Source: QWHO01 sp021404945
GTDB taxonomy: Bacteria; Vulcanimicrobiota; Xenobia; Xenobiales; QWHO01
Reading direction: 5' to 3'
Assembly: GCA_963169765.1 (NCBI GenBank)
Contig: CAUJEN010000150.1
Span: 7,923 to 71,922, forward strand
Length of the DNA: 64,000 bases
Shown here: piece after piece, positions 1-8,161 of the stretch
How positions within the stretch are numbered: the first letter of the stretch is position 1
How the letters are laid out: each line of letters begins with the position of its first letter
Made by a program: the position numbers and the translations under genes
Notes under the pieces: model-generated
Seen by the model: the letters and a program-made list of their open reading frames with translations, nothing else
Told to the model about the DNA's origin: nothing
Databases searched by the model: none

Positions 1-2995
1 TGATGTGACGCTCGCCAAAGGCCACCGTGCTGACCTCTCGCCCTTCTCCGGGAAGCCCCACGTGCATGAGGTGGGCAGCCGGACCCTGACTGGCGCTCAT
101 GAAGCCGCTGCGCGGAGCGGGCGGCTCGAGCGGCCGGGTCTCGGTCGGCTTGGGCCGAGGAGGGGGCAGCGGGGCCGGCGCCTCCGGGGCCGGGGCGGCC
201 GTCGTCCGAGGCCGTAACAACTCGGGAACCGTCGGTGTTTCGCCCTCTGGCAAGTCTTGTGCGGGAAGGCGGTGTCGATCGAGATTGCGGGCCGCATAGC
301 CAGGCTCTGCCGGGGCACTGCTCACCCGACCCGAGCCAGCGTAGCGTTGTGGCCGCAAGAGCTCGGGCTGGCGCCGCTCGCCCTGTTGCTGCTGCTGGCC
401 GCCCTGGCCACCCTGGCCACCCTGCCCACCCTGGCCACCGCCGCTCTCGCCTCCTCCATGTCCGCCCTGCCCCTGGCCGCGCTGGCGCTCGGGCGCGTCC
501 TCGTGCAGTTTGCCCACCGAGCCCGTCAGAGCCGCGGCCACGTTGCGGACGGGAGCAAGCTCCTGACCGGCTCCCCCCCCGGCGGGCCTGGCCCTCACCG
601 GGCCTGGCCCGCCCGTGCGCGGCCCGTCCTCGCCCTCACGGGTGGCGGCGATGCTCAGGGGGTCGTCACGCCGCGACTTCGGCTCGGAGGTCAGGGGCGC
701 CGCGATGGAAGCTGCCACCGCCGAGGTGGCCGCGCGCTGGGGCTCGGCCGGTCCGGGCGCGGCGTTCTCGTCCAACTGGCGCTGCACGGCCTCCTTCTCC
801 TGCTGAGCCTGACGGGCGGCTTCCTGAGGAGCAGCCGGCCGACCGGCCTCGGCCGGACCGCTGCGAGGCTGTCCGGGCAGCCCCGACGGGGCAGCCGGAG
901 CCTCCGGCTCGGGCTCGAGCTCGACCTGCGCTGTGGGCGCCTCGAGCTTCGTCTCCGCGGTCTCTTTGGCGACCCTGGGAGGCTCGAGAGTGGCGGGCTT
1001 CAGCGTAGCCTCCCTGGGAGACTCATCGAGCGCGGGGAGGGGCGGGGGCCCGGGAGCATCCAGTGGCTTCTCCTCCGCTGGCTGCAGCTTGGGTGCATCC
1101 AGAGGCGGCGGAGGGGTCTTCGACAGGTCCGGCAACCTGGGCGTCTCCACGGGGGGCTTCTCCGGTGTCGGACCGGGCTTGGAAGCGTCCAGGTCTGGTA
1201 AAGGCGGGGGTTTGAGCGCATCCAGCTGCTCCTTCTCCACAGCAGGCCCGGGCAACTCCAGGGAAGGAAGCGGCTTGGGAGCGTCCAGCGCAGGCAGAGG
1301 GGGAGGCTTGGGTGCATCCAACGGCTTCTCGGCGGCGGGTTTGGGGTCAGGCTTGAGCATGCCCGGACGGGGCAAAGCCGGGGCGTCCTGAGCCGCTGGC
1401 TTGGGAGCGTCCTGGGCCGCGGGCCTGGGAGCTTCCTGAGGCTTGGGAGCATCCTGGACCGGCGGCTTGGGAGCTTCCTGGGCGGCGGGCCTGGGCGGCT
1501 CCTGAGGCCTGGGAGCATCCTGAGGCGCGGGCTTGGGAGCTTCCTGGGCGGCGGGCCTGGGCGGCCCCTGAGGCCTGGGAGCATCCTGGGCCGCGGGCCT
1601 GGGCGGCTCCTGAGGCCTGGGAGCATCCTGAGGCGCGGGCCTGGGCGGCTCCTGAGGCTTGGGAGCATCCTGAGGCGCGGGCCTGGGAGCTTCCTGAGCC
1701 GCGGGCCTGGGCGCATCCTGAGCAGCGGGCCTGGGAGCTTCCTGAGGCGCGGGCCTGGGAGCTTCCTGAGCAGCGGGCCTGGGAGCTTCCTGAGGCGCGG
1801 GCCTGGGAGCGTCCTGCGCGGCTGGCCTGGGCGGCTCCTGAGCCCTGCGAGCATCCAGCGCCCAGGGCGGCTTCGAGTCCAAAGGTGGCCGGGGAGCCTC
1901 GGGTCTCTCGCCGCTCAACCTGGGACCCTCGCGCCGGTCGGCACGCGCCTCGTCAGGGCGTTTTTCCCCGGGGGTCGGACGAGAAGCTTCTCCTCTGACC
2001 TGCGGACGCAAAGCGCCAGGGAGCAGTCCGCTTTCGGAGTCCTCCGGCTCGGCCAGGGTGGAGTGGGCATCGCTCTTGCGAGTCTCCTCCTTGCTCTGGG
2101 GCTTGACCAGCCCCGCCAGAGCAGCCGCGGGCGGAGGCTCAGCGGCGCGAGCGACCGGTTTGCCGGATTCCTGCTTCTCGGCCTGCTTCTTCTCGGCGCT
2201 CGCTTCCGCGCGAGGACGGTCTTCGGCAGCCGGTTTGCCGGCCGGCGAAGACGCCTTGCCCGCCAGCGGGCCGTCCTCTCGCGCCCGTGTCGCCTCCGGC
2301 TCGGGCTTCTCCTGGGCCTGAAAATCGGGCTTCTCTTCGGCCACCAGCTTCTCTGCCCGAGGCGCCGGCGGCGGAGTCGGCGGGGCCGGCGTCGGCAGGC
2401 TCGGTCCCCGGCCAGGCAGAGTGTTGGCCGACGGCTCCTTCTCCTCGCGCTGGGCCTGAGAAGCCGGCTTCTTCTCGCCCTCCTCCTCGCGCGGGCCGAT
2501 CCGCTTGAGGTGCTCGCGCAGCTGTTGCATGGCTCGCCGAGCCTGCAGCTCGAAGTTCAGGCTGCCCGGCTCGCTGGTTTTGCCCTCGCTCGCATGGCGG
2601 TCCTGGGCCTTCTTCTCCTCGGGAGTGGGCGGCTCGTCGGCGTCGGTCAGCTTGGAGGTCGCCTGACTCAATCGACGCAACACCTGGAGATTCTCGGGAG
2701 TAAAGGAGTCGGCCGGTGGCTGCTGGCCCATCTCCTCCATCAAATTTCGGGCCTCGCGGTCGATGTGGGCGGCATCCTGGCCAGAACGCAGCAAAGACTC
2801 CCACTTGCTGGCCAGTTGTTTGAGCTTGGAGACCACGGCCTGCTGCCGGTCGGTCTCGGCCTGGCTCTCACACTCCTGGGCCGCGAGCTGGGCTTCTTCT
2901 TCGAGCTTCTTCTGTTTGACCTGGTCAGCCGACGACGCGTCCTTCGACGTGTTGTCGAAGGACGATCCGTACCGGAGCGCCGAGATTTTGTCCAT
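1..2995 (-). CDS. Long proline-rich repeat protein, 3' end beyond window
   Basis: The minus-strand frame is open from the ATG at 2995 to the left edge (998 codons with no stop), so the C-terminus is missing. A strong ribosome-binding sequence, AGGGGAAGGA, sits immediately before the ATG. The first ~200 residues are charged and helical (many Gln, Glu and Lys) with no signal peptide. Next comes a Pro/Ala/Glu/Lys-rich stretch, then about 20 copies of an octapeptide like APQEAPRP. A second proline-rich part, a Gly/Gln-rich patch (GGQGGQGGQ) and a slightly more ordered end (LMHVGLPGEGREV) follow. I do not recognise the family. The composition resembles extended ruler or stalk proteins, including some FliK/YscP-like proteins, but no diagnostic motif is visible. 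The frame was checked by hand through the repeats; the long open frames in the other registers are shadows of the repeat. Confidence 0.75.
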   Translation of the reverse strand, partial: MDKISALRYGSSFDNTSKDASSADQVKQKKLEEEAQLAAQECESQAETDRQQAVVSKLKQLASKWESLLRSGQDAAHIDREARNLMEEMGQQPPADSFTPENLQVLRRLSQATSKLTDADEPPTPEEKKAQDRHASEGKTSEPGSLNFELQARRAMQQLREHLKRIGPREEEGEKKPASQAQREEKEPSANTLPGRGPSLPTPAPPTPPPAPRAEKLVAEEKPDFQAQEKPEPEATRAREDGPLAGKASSPAGKPAAEDRPRAEASAEKKQAEKQESGKPVARAAEPPPAAALAGLVKPQSKEETRKSDAHSTLAEPEDSESGLLPGALRPQVRGEASRPTPGEKRPDEARADRREGPRLSGERPEAPRPPLDSKPPWALDARRAQEPPRPAAQDAPRPAPQEAPRPAAQEAPRPAPQEAPRPAAQDAPRPAAQEAPRPAPQDAPKPQEPPRPAPQDAPRPQEPPRPAAQDAPRPQGPPRPAAQEAPKPAPQDAPRPQEPPRPAAQEAPKPPVQDAPKPQEAPRPAAQDAPKPAAQDAPALPRPGMLKPDPKPAAEKPLDAPKPPPLPALDAPKPLPSLELPGPAVEKEQLDALKPPPLPDLDASKPGPTPEKPPVETPRLPDLSKTPPPPLDAPKLQPAEEKPLDAPGPPPLPALDESPREATLKPATLEPPRVAKETAETKLEAPTAQVELEPEPEAPAAPSGLPGQPRSGPAEAGRPAAPQEAARQAQQEKEAVQRQLDENAAPGPAEPQRAATSAVAASIAAPLTSEPKSRRDDPLSIAATREGEDGPRTGGPGPVRARPAGGGAGQELAPVRNVAAALTGSVGKLHEDAPERQRGQGQGGHGGGESGGGQGGQGGQGGQGGQQQQQGERRQPELLRPQRYAGSGRVSSAPAEPGYAARNLDRHRLPAQDLPEGETPTVPELLRPRTTAAPAPEAPAPLPPPRPKPTETRPLEPPAPRSGFMSASQGPAAHLMHVGLPGEGREVSTVAFGERHI
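1380..1855 (-). repeat. 24-bp in-frame tandem repeats encoding (A/P)-x-Q-(E/D)-A-P-(R/K)-P
   Basis: Roughly 20 units occur inside the proline-rich gene. Read on the minus strand they encode AAQEAPRP, APQDAPRP and shortened QEPPRP units. The units are divergent and stay in frame, so they are protein repeats and not a CRISPR array. Copy number is likely to vary between strains. Confidence 0.85.
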
Positions 2996-3332
2996 TCCTT
3001 CCCCTGTCAGGCGGGAGGGCCCGCACTGGAGGTCCGACCGCAAACCCCTTTGTGATATCGGAAGGGCCCCTCCCCCGCCTGCGCCACCGCAGGATCCTGC
3101 CAGACCTCTCCATTTAATGGGGCGTCGCGCGGCCGAAAAACCGTGTCAAGGGCGATTCCAGCCGCCGCTCTTAGACCTTCCAATCATGCTATCACGCCGC
3201 ACCCACCAGAGTAAAGAACAGCAGGGTTTCGAGCCGATGGGAAGAACGCGCGGGGGAGCCTGAGTTGCTCGCCTACCAGGCAACTCGAGCCAATACCTTT
3301 GCAGGCGCCGACGGCGCACGAGGAGAGAAGCG
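2996..3332. other. Intergenic region between divergent genes
   Basis: These 337 bp separate the minus-strand proline-rich gene from the plus-strand thioredoxin-fold gene and should carry both promoters. A 7-bp inverted repeat (GAGTTGC at 3262-3268, GCAACTC at 3280-3286) lies about 50 bp before the plus-strand start. I see no convincing small gene, tRNA or structured RNA. Confidence 0.5.
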
Positions 3333-3842
3333 ATGACCCAGACGCAGATGGCCCCCGATTTTACTCTGGAGGATACCCGGGGCAATCCGATCACCCTCTC
3401 CCATCGCCGCGATCACCTGGTGGTGCTGGTGTTCGCCTCCCAGGCAACCCAGGAGGCTTCCCGCGAGGCCACCAGGACTCTGGGATTGAAACTCCTGCAT
3501 GACGCCCGCGTGGACCTCTGGACCATCGTCTCGGTGCCCAAGATGTTCAAGATGATGGCCATGGGGATGCTCAAGGACGTGCAAAATAAAGCCGTCGAGA
3601 GCGCCCGACGCCGCTTCGAGAAGGAGGGCACCGCCGCGCCGGGCGACCTGGAGCAGCGCATTTTCATCTTGCCCGACTGGGGCGGAAACCTGGTGGAGCG
3701 CTACGGGTTCGATCCCAAAGCCAAGCACGTCCATGTGGCCGTGGTGGGGACCGATGGCACCGTGCTCGAGCGCCTCTCCAGCCCTGACGGCGAGAAGGCC
3801 GGCAGCGCCGCCGCCGAGGCCGCCCTCAAAGCCCTGAAGTAA
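3333..3842 (+). CDS. Thioredoxin-fold (AhpC/TSA-like) protein without cysteines
   Basis: This 169-residue protein begins like a peroxiredoxin/TlpA-type thioredoxin fold (APDFTLEDTRGNPITLS, then LVVLVFAS). It has the usual later pattern of a repeated beta strand followed by 'VVGTDGTVLERL'. Where the peroxidatic Cys or CxxC would stand (residues ~33-40) it reads FASQATQE. The whole protein contains no cysteine, so thiol redox chemistry is excluded and a binding or structural role is more likely. The ATG is preceded by GGAGAG at good spacing. It is convergent with the next gene, with only 3 bp between stops. The fold is supported; the function is unknown. Confidence 0.8.
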   Translation: MTQTQMAPDFTLEDTRGNPITLSHRRDHLVVLVFASQATQEASREATRTLGLKLLHDARVDLWTIVSVPKMFKMMAMGMLKDVQNKAVESARRRFEKEGTAAPGDLEQRIFILPDWGGNLVERYGFDPKAKHVHVAVVGTDGTVLERLSSPDGEKAGSAAAEAALKALK

Positions 3843-3845
3843 GCC

Positions 3846-4346
3846 CTACTTGTCGCCTTCGGGCCGCTTGAGAAAGTCGCTGGGCTTCAAGCCCTCGATG
3901 TATTTCTTGAAGTCCTGGTAGTCTTGCTGCTCCTGGCTGGACTTGTCTTCCACGGTCTCTTCCAGGATGATGCGTTCGCTCACGAAGATGGGCGAGTTGG
4001 TGCGCAGGGCCAGGGCGATGCTATCGGAGGGTCGAGCGTCGATCTCGAGCTGGCTTCCGTTGGTCTCGAGCACCACCTTGGCGTAAAACGTGTTCTCTTG
4101 AATGTCGTGGATGATAATCTTCTCCACCTTGGCGCGCAGTGATTCGATGATCGACTTCATCAGGTCGTGCGACAGGGGGCGCGGAACCTGGGTGCCCTCC
4201 AGTGCCAGGGCGATGGCCGTGGCCTCGAAGGGACCGATCAGAATGGGCAAGTAACGCTTGCCTTCAAGATCCTTGAGGATCACGACCGGGTCGTGGGTGA
4301 GAAGGTCAATGCCCAACTTGTCCACTTTCATCCTTCTCATTCCCAT
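3846..4346 (-). CDS. Bifunctional nuclease family protein (DUF151)
   Basis: This 166-residue protein matches the BFN/DUF151 family over its full length. It has the start MKVDKLGIDLLTHDPVV, then ILKDLEGKRYLPILIGPFEATAIALALEG and a later RPSDSIALALR block, which is the family hallmark. Members have been reported with nuclease activity on RNA and DNA. An acidic and aromatic C-terminal tail follows the domain. I chose the ATG at 4346 because CAGGAGG lies about 13 nt upstream; an ATG five codons further in would fit the family start equally well. It stands alone, divergent from the pantothenate operon. Confidence 0.9.
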   Translation of the reverse strand: MGMRRMKVDKLGIDLLTHDPVVILKDLEGKRYLPILIGPFEATAIALALEGTQVPRPLSHDLMKSIIESLRAKVEKIIIHDIQENTFYAKVVLETNGSQLEIDARPSDSIALALRTNSPIFVSERIILEETVEDKSSQEQQDYQDFKKYIEGLKPSDFLKRPEGDK

Positions 4347-4476
4347 GGGGTCTGTCGGTCCTCCTGAGGCATCGCTCGGCCCCGGTGGGCCGGACGTGTG
4401 GGACTTCCGTGCCCTTCAGCGAAATCCTTTCCGGGCTTAGAGAGGGGAAGATCCGACCCCCGCGAACGCGGCCTTC

Positions 4477-5280
4477 GTGGAAACGACCACCATTCTGGGC
4501 ACCGGTTCGATTGGAACAGCTCTGGGAATTCTCTTGACCCGAGCCAACTGGCCTCTGGTGGGCATCTGGAGCCGGAGCCACGACCGCGCCCTGACCGCCT
4601 CGCTGCACCTCGGGTGCAACGCATTTCCCGAGCCGGACGAGCCGGTCTCGCAGGCCAGCCTGGTCTTACTGACCGTCAGCGACCAGGCCGTGCAGTCGGT
4701 GTTCGAGCGCATCCGCCCTTGTCTGCGCCCCGATAGCCTTGTGGTGCACACCAGCGGCTCGCTCGGGCCCGAGGTGCTGCATACCCCGCTGGCTCTGGCC
4801 ATGCACCCCCTGCAGAGCGTGCCCCATCCTGAGGCCGGGGTCGAGCGGTTGCCGGGCTCGGTGTTCACCCTGCAGGGCTCACCCGAGGCGCTGGAGCGGG
4901 GTCTGGCGCTGGTCCGGGCCGTGGGCGGCCGCCCACTGGCCCTGGGCGACCTGGACCGGAACCGCTATCACGCCGCCGCTACCCTGGTCTGTACCTCGCT
5001 GGTGGCCAGCTTCGCGGTAGCCCGCGACCTGTGGCCCCACGAGGGCGCCCTGGAAGCGCTCTTGCCTCTGGCCCGGGGCACCCTGACCAACCTGGCCGAG
5101 CGTGGTCCCGAGGCCTCGCTGACCGGTCCCGCCGTGCGCCAGGATTGGACCACGGTGGCCTCCCACTGGCAGGCCCTCACCCCGGACGCGCGCGACTTCT
5201 ACCGGGCCGTGATCCGCACCGCCCTGCACCACACTCGCCAGGACGACCTGGCCCGCCTGGAGGAGGTTCTCCGGACGTGA
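4477..5280 (+). CDS. Rossmann-like/DUF2520 protein, first gene of the pantothenate operon
   Basis: This 267-residue protein has an N-terminal nucleotide-binding fold (ILGTGSIGTALGILL, residues ~5-20) and a helical C-terminal domain of the DUF2520 type (DRNRYHAAATLVC, then a run of Ala/Leu helices). The family resembles 6-phosphogluconate dehydrogenase and ketopantoate reductase in architecture. Its stop overlaps the panB start by 4 nt (GTGA), so translation is probably coupled. It may supply the ketopantoate reductase (PanE) step, which is otherwise absent from this operon; that is inference from position and fold only. The start is a GTG without a strong ribosome-binding site. Confidence 0.85.
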   Translation: METTTILGTGSIGTALGILLTRANWPLVGIWSRSHDRALTASLHLGCNAFPEPDEPVSQASLVLLTVSDQAVQSVFERIRPCLRPDSLVVHTSGSLGPEVLHTPLALAMHPLQSVPHPEAGVERLPGSVFTLQGSPEALERGLALVRAVGGRPLALGDLDRNRYHAAATLVCTSLVASFAVARDLWPHEGALEALLPLARGTLTNLAERGPEASLTGPAVRQDWTTVASHWQALTPDARDFYRAVIRTALHHTRQDDLARLEEVLRT

Positions 5281-6086
5281 GACGCGTGACCGCCCCCGCC
5301 CTGGCGCGTCTCAAGAAAGATAAGCGCAAGATCGTCATGGTCACCGCCTACGACTCCACCATGGCCCGGCTGGTGGATGCGGCCGAGGTGGATGTCATCC
5401 TGGTGGGCGACTCGCTGGGGATGGTGATGCTGGGAATGCAAACCACGGTGCCGGTGACCCTGGACCACATGGTGCTGCACACCGCCTCGGTGACGCGGGG
5501 AGGGCGGCGGGCGCTGGTGGTGGCCGATCTGCCCTTCATGACTTACCAGCAGAGCGTTTCCGCCGCTCTCGAGAGCGCCGGCCGGCTGCTCAAGGAGGGC
5601 GGCGCTCAGGCCGTCAAGCTCGAGGGCGGCGAGACGGTGCTACCCCAGGTCCAGGCCCTGGTACAGGCGGGAGTGCCGGTCATGGGACACCTGGGCCTCA
5701 CACCGCAATCCATCCACGCCTTCGGCGGCTACCGGGTGCAGGGACGAGGTCAGAACGCCGCCAGCAAATTGATGGAGGACGCCCTGGCCCTGGAGCAGGC
5801 GGGCGCCTTCGCGCTGGTGCTCGAGTGCATCCCCTCCAATCTGGCCGCCAGGGTGACCCGCAAGCTCGCCATCCCGACCATCGGCATCGGGGCCGGGCCC
5901 AAATGCGATGGCCAGGTGCTGGTGCTGCACGACATGCTGGGCATGTTCTCCGAGCTGCAGCCCGTGTTCGTCAAGCGCTACGCCGAGGTCGGCCAGGCCA
6001 TCACCGAGGCCGTATCCCGCTACGGAGAGGAAGTGCGCGCAGGGGAGTTTCCCGGTCCCGAGCACGGCTACGGAGACAAGCCTTGA
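5277..6086 (+). CDS. panB: 3-methyl-2-oxobutanoate hydroxymethyltransferase
   Basis: PanB transfers a hydroxymethyl group from 5,10-methylene-tetrahydrofolate to 2-oxoisovalerate to make ketopantoate, the first committed step to pantothenate and CoA. The 269-residue product has the typical family length and signatures: VTAYDSTMARL, VGDSLGM (Asp45), VADLPFM (Asp84) and VKLEGG. The two Asp residues match the metal-binding positions of the E. coli enzyme. The GTG at 5277 was chosen because it overlaps the upstream stop and has AGGAGG about 9 nt before it; a GTG at 5286 is possible. It overlaps panC by 4 nt. Confidence 0.97.
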   Translation: MRRVTAPALARLKKDKRKIVMVTAYDSTMARLVDAAEVDVILVGDSLGMVMLGMQTTVPVTLDHMVLHTASVTRGGRRALVVADLPFMTYQQSVSAALESAGRLLKEGGAQAVKLEGGETVLPQVQALVQAGVPVMGHLGLTPQSIHAFGGYRVQGRGQNAASKLMEDALALEQAGAFALVLECIPSNLAARVTRKLAIPTIGIGAGPKCDGQVLVLHDMLGMFSELQPVFVKRYAEVGQAITEAVSRYGEEVRAGEFPGPEHGYGDKP

Positions 6087-6886
6087 AGGTGCTGGAAGAC
6101 CTGGCCGCCCTGCGCGCTTGGCGCGCTACCAGGGGCGAGTTGGGCTTCGTTCCCACCATGGGAGCCCTGCACGAAGGCCATCTGACCCTGGTGCGCAGGG
6201 CCCGCCAGGCAGCAGGGCAGGCGGTGCTGGTGAGCATCTTCGTCAACCCCACCCAGTTCGGACCGAGCGAAGACCTGGCCAGCTATCCTCGCACCCTCGA
6301 GCGCGACCTTGAGCTTTGCCGCGAAACAGGCTGCGATGCCGTCTATGCCCCCGGCCCCGAGGACATGTACCGGGCCGGGGCGACCAGCTTCGTGGAGGTG
6401 GGAGCGGTGGCCGAGCCGCTCTGCGGCCAGTTTCGTCCCGGCCACTTCCGGGGAGTGGCCACGGTGGTGGCCAAGCTCTTCTTGCGAGCCCAGCCCCAGC
6501 GCGCCTATTTCGGCGAGAAAGACTACCAGCAGTTGCAGGTGATCCGTACCCTGGTGCGAGACCTCGACTTTCCCGTGGAGGTCGTGGGTGTTCCCACGGT
6601 GCGCGAGACCGATGGCCTGGCCATGTCCAGCCGCAACCTGCGTCTTTCCCCCAGCGAGCGCCTGAAAGCCACCCGCATCTACGCCGCCCTGCAGGCCGGC
6701 CCCTCGCCCGAGGCGGCCCGCGAGGTTCTGCGGGCGGCCGGCATCGAGCCTCAGTACCTGGAGCTGGTCGACCCCGATACCCTGCTGCCCAAGCCCTGGC
6801 CGCTCCAGGGGCGCGGGGTGCTGGCGGTGGCCGCTTATGTAGGGAACGTGCGGTTGATCGACAACCTGGCCTTCGAGGGGGCTTGA
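6083..6886 (+). CDS. panC: Pantoate--beta-alanine ligase
   Basis: PanC joins pantoate and beta-alanine with ATP via a pantoyl-adenylate. The nucleotidyltransferase signatures are present: FVPTMGALHEGHLTLV, which carries the HxxH-type motif; FVNPTQFGP; FGEKDYQQL; and MSSRNLRLS, the KMSKS-equivalent region. The length (267 residues) is close to the usual 280. The likely start is TTG at 6083, overlapping the panB stop (TTGA), with GGAG 7 nt upstream; a GTG two codons later is the alternative. It is followed directly by the SDR gene with no gap. Confidence 0.96.
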   Translation: MKVLEDLAALRAWRATRGELGFVPTMGALHEGHLTLVRRARQAAGQAVLVSIFVNPTQFGPSEDLASYPRTLERDLELCRETGCDAVYAPGPEDMYRAGATSFVEVGAVAEPLCGQFRPGHFRGVATVVAKLFLRAQPQRAYFGEKDYQQLQVIRTLVRDLDFPVEVVGVPTVRETDGLAMSSRNLRLSPSERLKATRIYAALQAGPSPEAAREVLRAAGIEPQYLELVDPDTLLPKPWPLQGRGVLAVAAYVGNVRLIDNLAFEGA

Positions 6887-7603
6887 ATGGAAATTCCTGT
6901 GGCCATCATCAGCGACTGGCGCGGCACGGCCGGCCAGGCCATCAGCATCGCCCTGGCTCGCAGCGGTTTCTCGCTCCTGATCAACGGCCCCGAGGACGAG
7001 GTCATCGCCCTGCAGTCCATCGACGAGGGCGGGAAGATCCTGGCACTTCCCTTCGATCTGACCCACGAGTCCTCAGTGCGCGAGGTGCTCACCACCGGCA
7101 TCGACGTGCTGGGCCGGGTGGACGTGCTGATCAATAACCCCTTTGTCTGGAACGACGCCAAGCTGCACGAGATCACCGAGGAGATGTGGACCGAGGTGCT
7201 CAACCACAACCTCAAGGGCAGCTTCTACTGCAGCCGGGCCGCGATGCCTTATATGCTGGCCCAGCGTTATGGCAAGATCATCAACGTGACCTCGACCTCG
7301 GCCTTCAATGGAGCCCACCTGCAGTTTGCCGTCTCCTGCGCCGGGGTGCACTCCATGACCCGCTCGCTGGCCCGCGAGCTTGCCCCGGCCGTGCGCGTCA
7401 ACACGGTGGCCTGCGGCCTGGTGGACGAGCCCTGGATCGACGAGGGTGGCCCCGAGCTTCGCGAGATGCTCACCAGCGACATCCTGCTCAAGCGCCTCTG
7501 CCGCCCCGACGACGTGGCCGAGATGGTGGCCGTGCTGGCCACCGGCTGCGACTTCATGACCGGCCAGATGATCGTGCTCGACGGCGGGGAGTCCATGCGC
7601 TGA
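6887..7603 (+). CDS. SDR-family protein with degenerate active site
   Basis: This 238-residue protein has the short-chain dehydrogenase/reductase fold: VDVLINNPFVW, a central MPYMLAQRYGKIINVTS block, RSLARELAPAVRVNTVACG, and the end GQMIVLDGG. Three key sites are altered. The glycine-rich cofactor loop TGxxxGxG reads SDWRGTAGQA. The catalytic YxxxK is FxxxC (Phe147, Cys151). NNAG is changed to NNPF. The conserved Ser region (STS, ~136-138) remains. It starts one base after the panC stop and is the last gene of the pan operon. Catalysis by the normal SDR mechanism looks unlikely, so it may bind a ligand or partner. Confidence 0.88.
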   Translation: MEIPVAIISDWRGTAGQAISIALARSGFSLLINGPEDEVIALQSIDEGGKILALPFDLTHESSVREVLTTGIDVLGRVDVLINNPFVWNDAKLHEITEEMWTEVLNHNLKGSFYCSRAAMPYMLAQRYGKIINVTSTSAFNGAHLQFAVSCAGVHSMTRSLARELAPAVRVNTVACGLVDEPWIDEGGPELREMLTSDILLKRLCRPDDVAEMVAVLATGCDFMTGQMIVLDGGESMR

Positions 7604-7810
7604 GTGGTCTCGGAGTCTTGACTCAACTGCCTTCCGATCGCTTTTCCAGGGCGGAGCCTTCGTCAAGTCCCGGGGAAACGGTACCGCCAACTCCTCCCTG
7701 ACCAGCAACAACCTGGGTGTGGGTGCGCGCTGAAGCTCGGTCGCCACGGCAAGAAAGGAGAACTCTCCCCCGACCGGCAAGAAGCCTGTACCTTACCCTG
7801 GAGGTTCTCC

Positions 7811-8098
7811 ATGCAGACGCAGCTATCCGATCTGATCATCGAGTGGACAGTGGACGATTCGGGCGATGAATTCAAGGTCGCCGACCGCTCCGTCAAGGAC
7901 GCCATCTTCCTGGTGCGCAACCAGGGGCCGGGGAGCATCGTCATCAAGACGTGGTCCGGCCTGCACCAGCACCTGACCTCCGACGACCTGGTGCTCGAGG
8001 CGCACCACAACCGCTTCGTCTGGGCCGACCACGGACTGTCCATCGCGGCCGACGAGGGCGGGGCCAGGGCCTCCGGGACGGCCACTTTCTGCCGCTGA
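7811..8098 (+). CDS. Small hypothetical protein
   Basis: This 95-residue protein has no recognised domain, signal peptide or membrane segment. It looks like a small beta-rich domain (SDLIIEWTVDD, DAIFLVRNQGPGSIVIKTW). A well-placed GGAGG lies 6 nt before the ATG, and codon usage is like its neighbours, so it is probably real. The 207 bp upstream (7604-7810) show no other gene. Confidence 0.65.
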   Translation: MQTQLSDLIIEWTVDDSGDEFKVADRSVKDAIFLVRNQGPGSIVIKTWSGLHQHLTSDDLVLEAHHNRFVWADHGLSIAADEGGARASGTATFCR

Positions 8099-8161
8099 CG
8101 CCGGAATGCAGGTTTCTGTGCCGCCGGCTCAGTCGATCATCCTGCCAGGGCCGAGACTGAA

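Noticed and set aside
1000..1854. 284-codon frame rich in Leu/Pro/Arg within the repeats
   Set aside because: It is an out-of-register reading of the repeat; the adjacent frame is continuous from a good start with a strong ribosome-binding site.
1380..1860. Regular 24-bp repeats as a possible CRISPR array
   Set aside because: Units are contiguous, divergent and stay in the coding frame; there are no unique spacers and no cas genes.
2996..3332. tRNA or small RNA gene in the gap
   Set aside because: No cloverleaf, T-loop consensus or covariation-type stem beyond a 7-bp inverted repeat.
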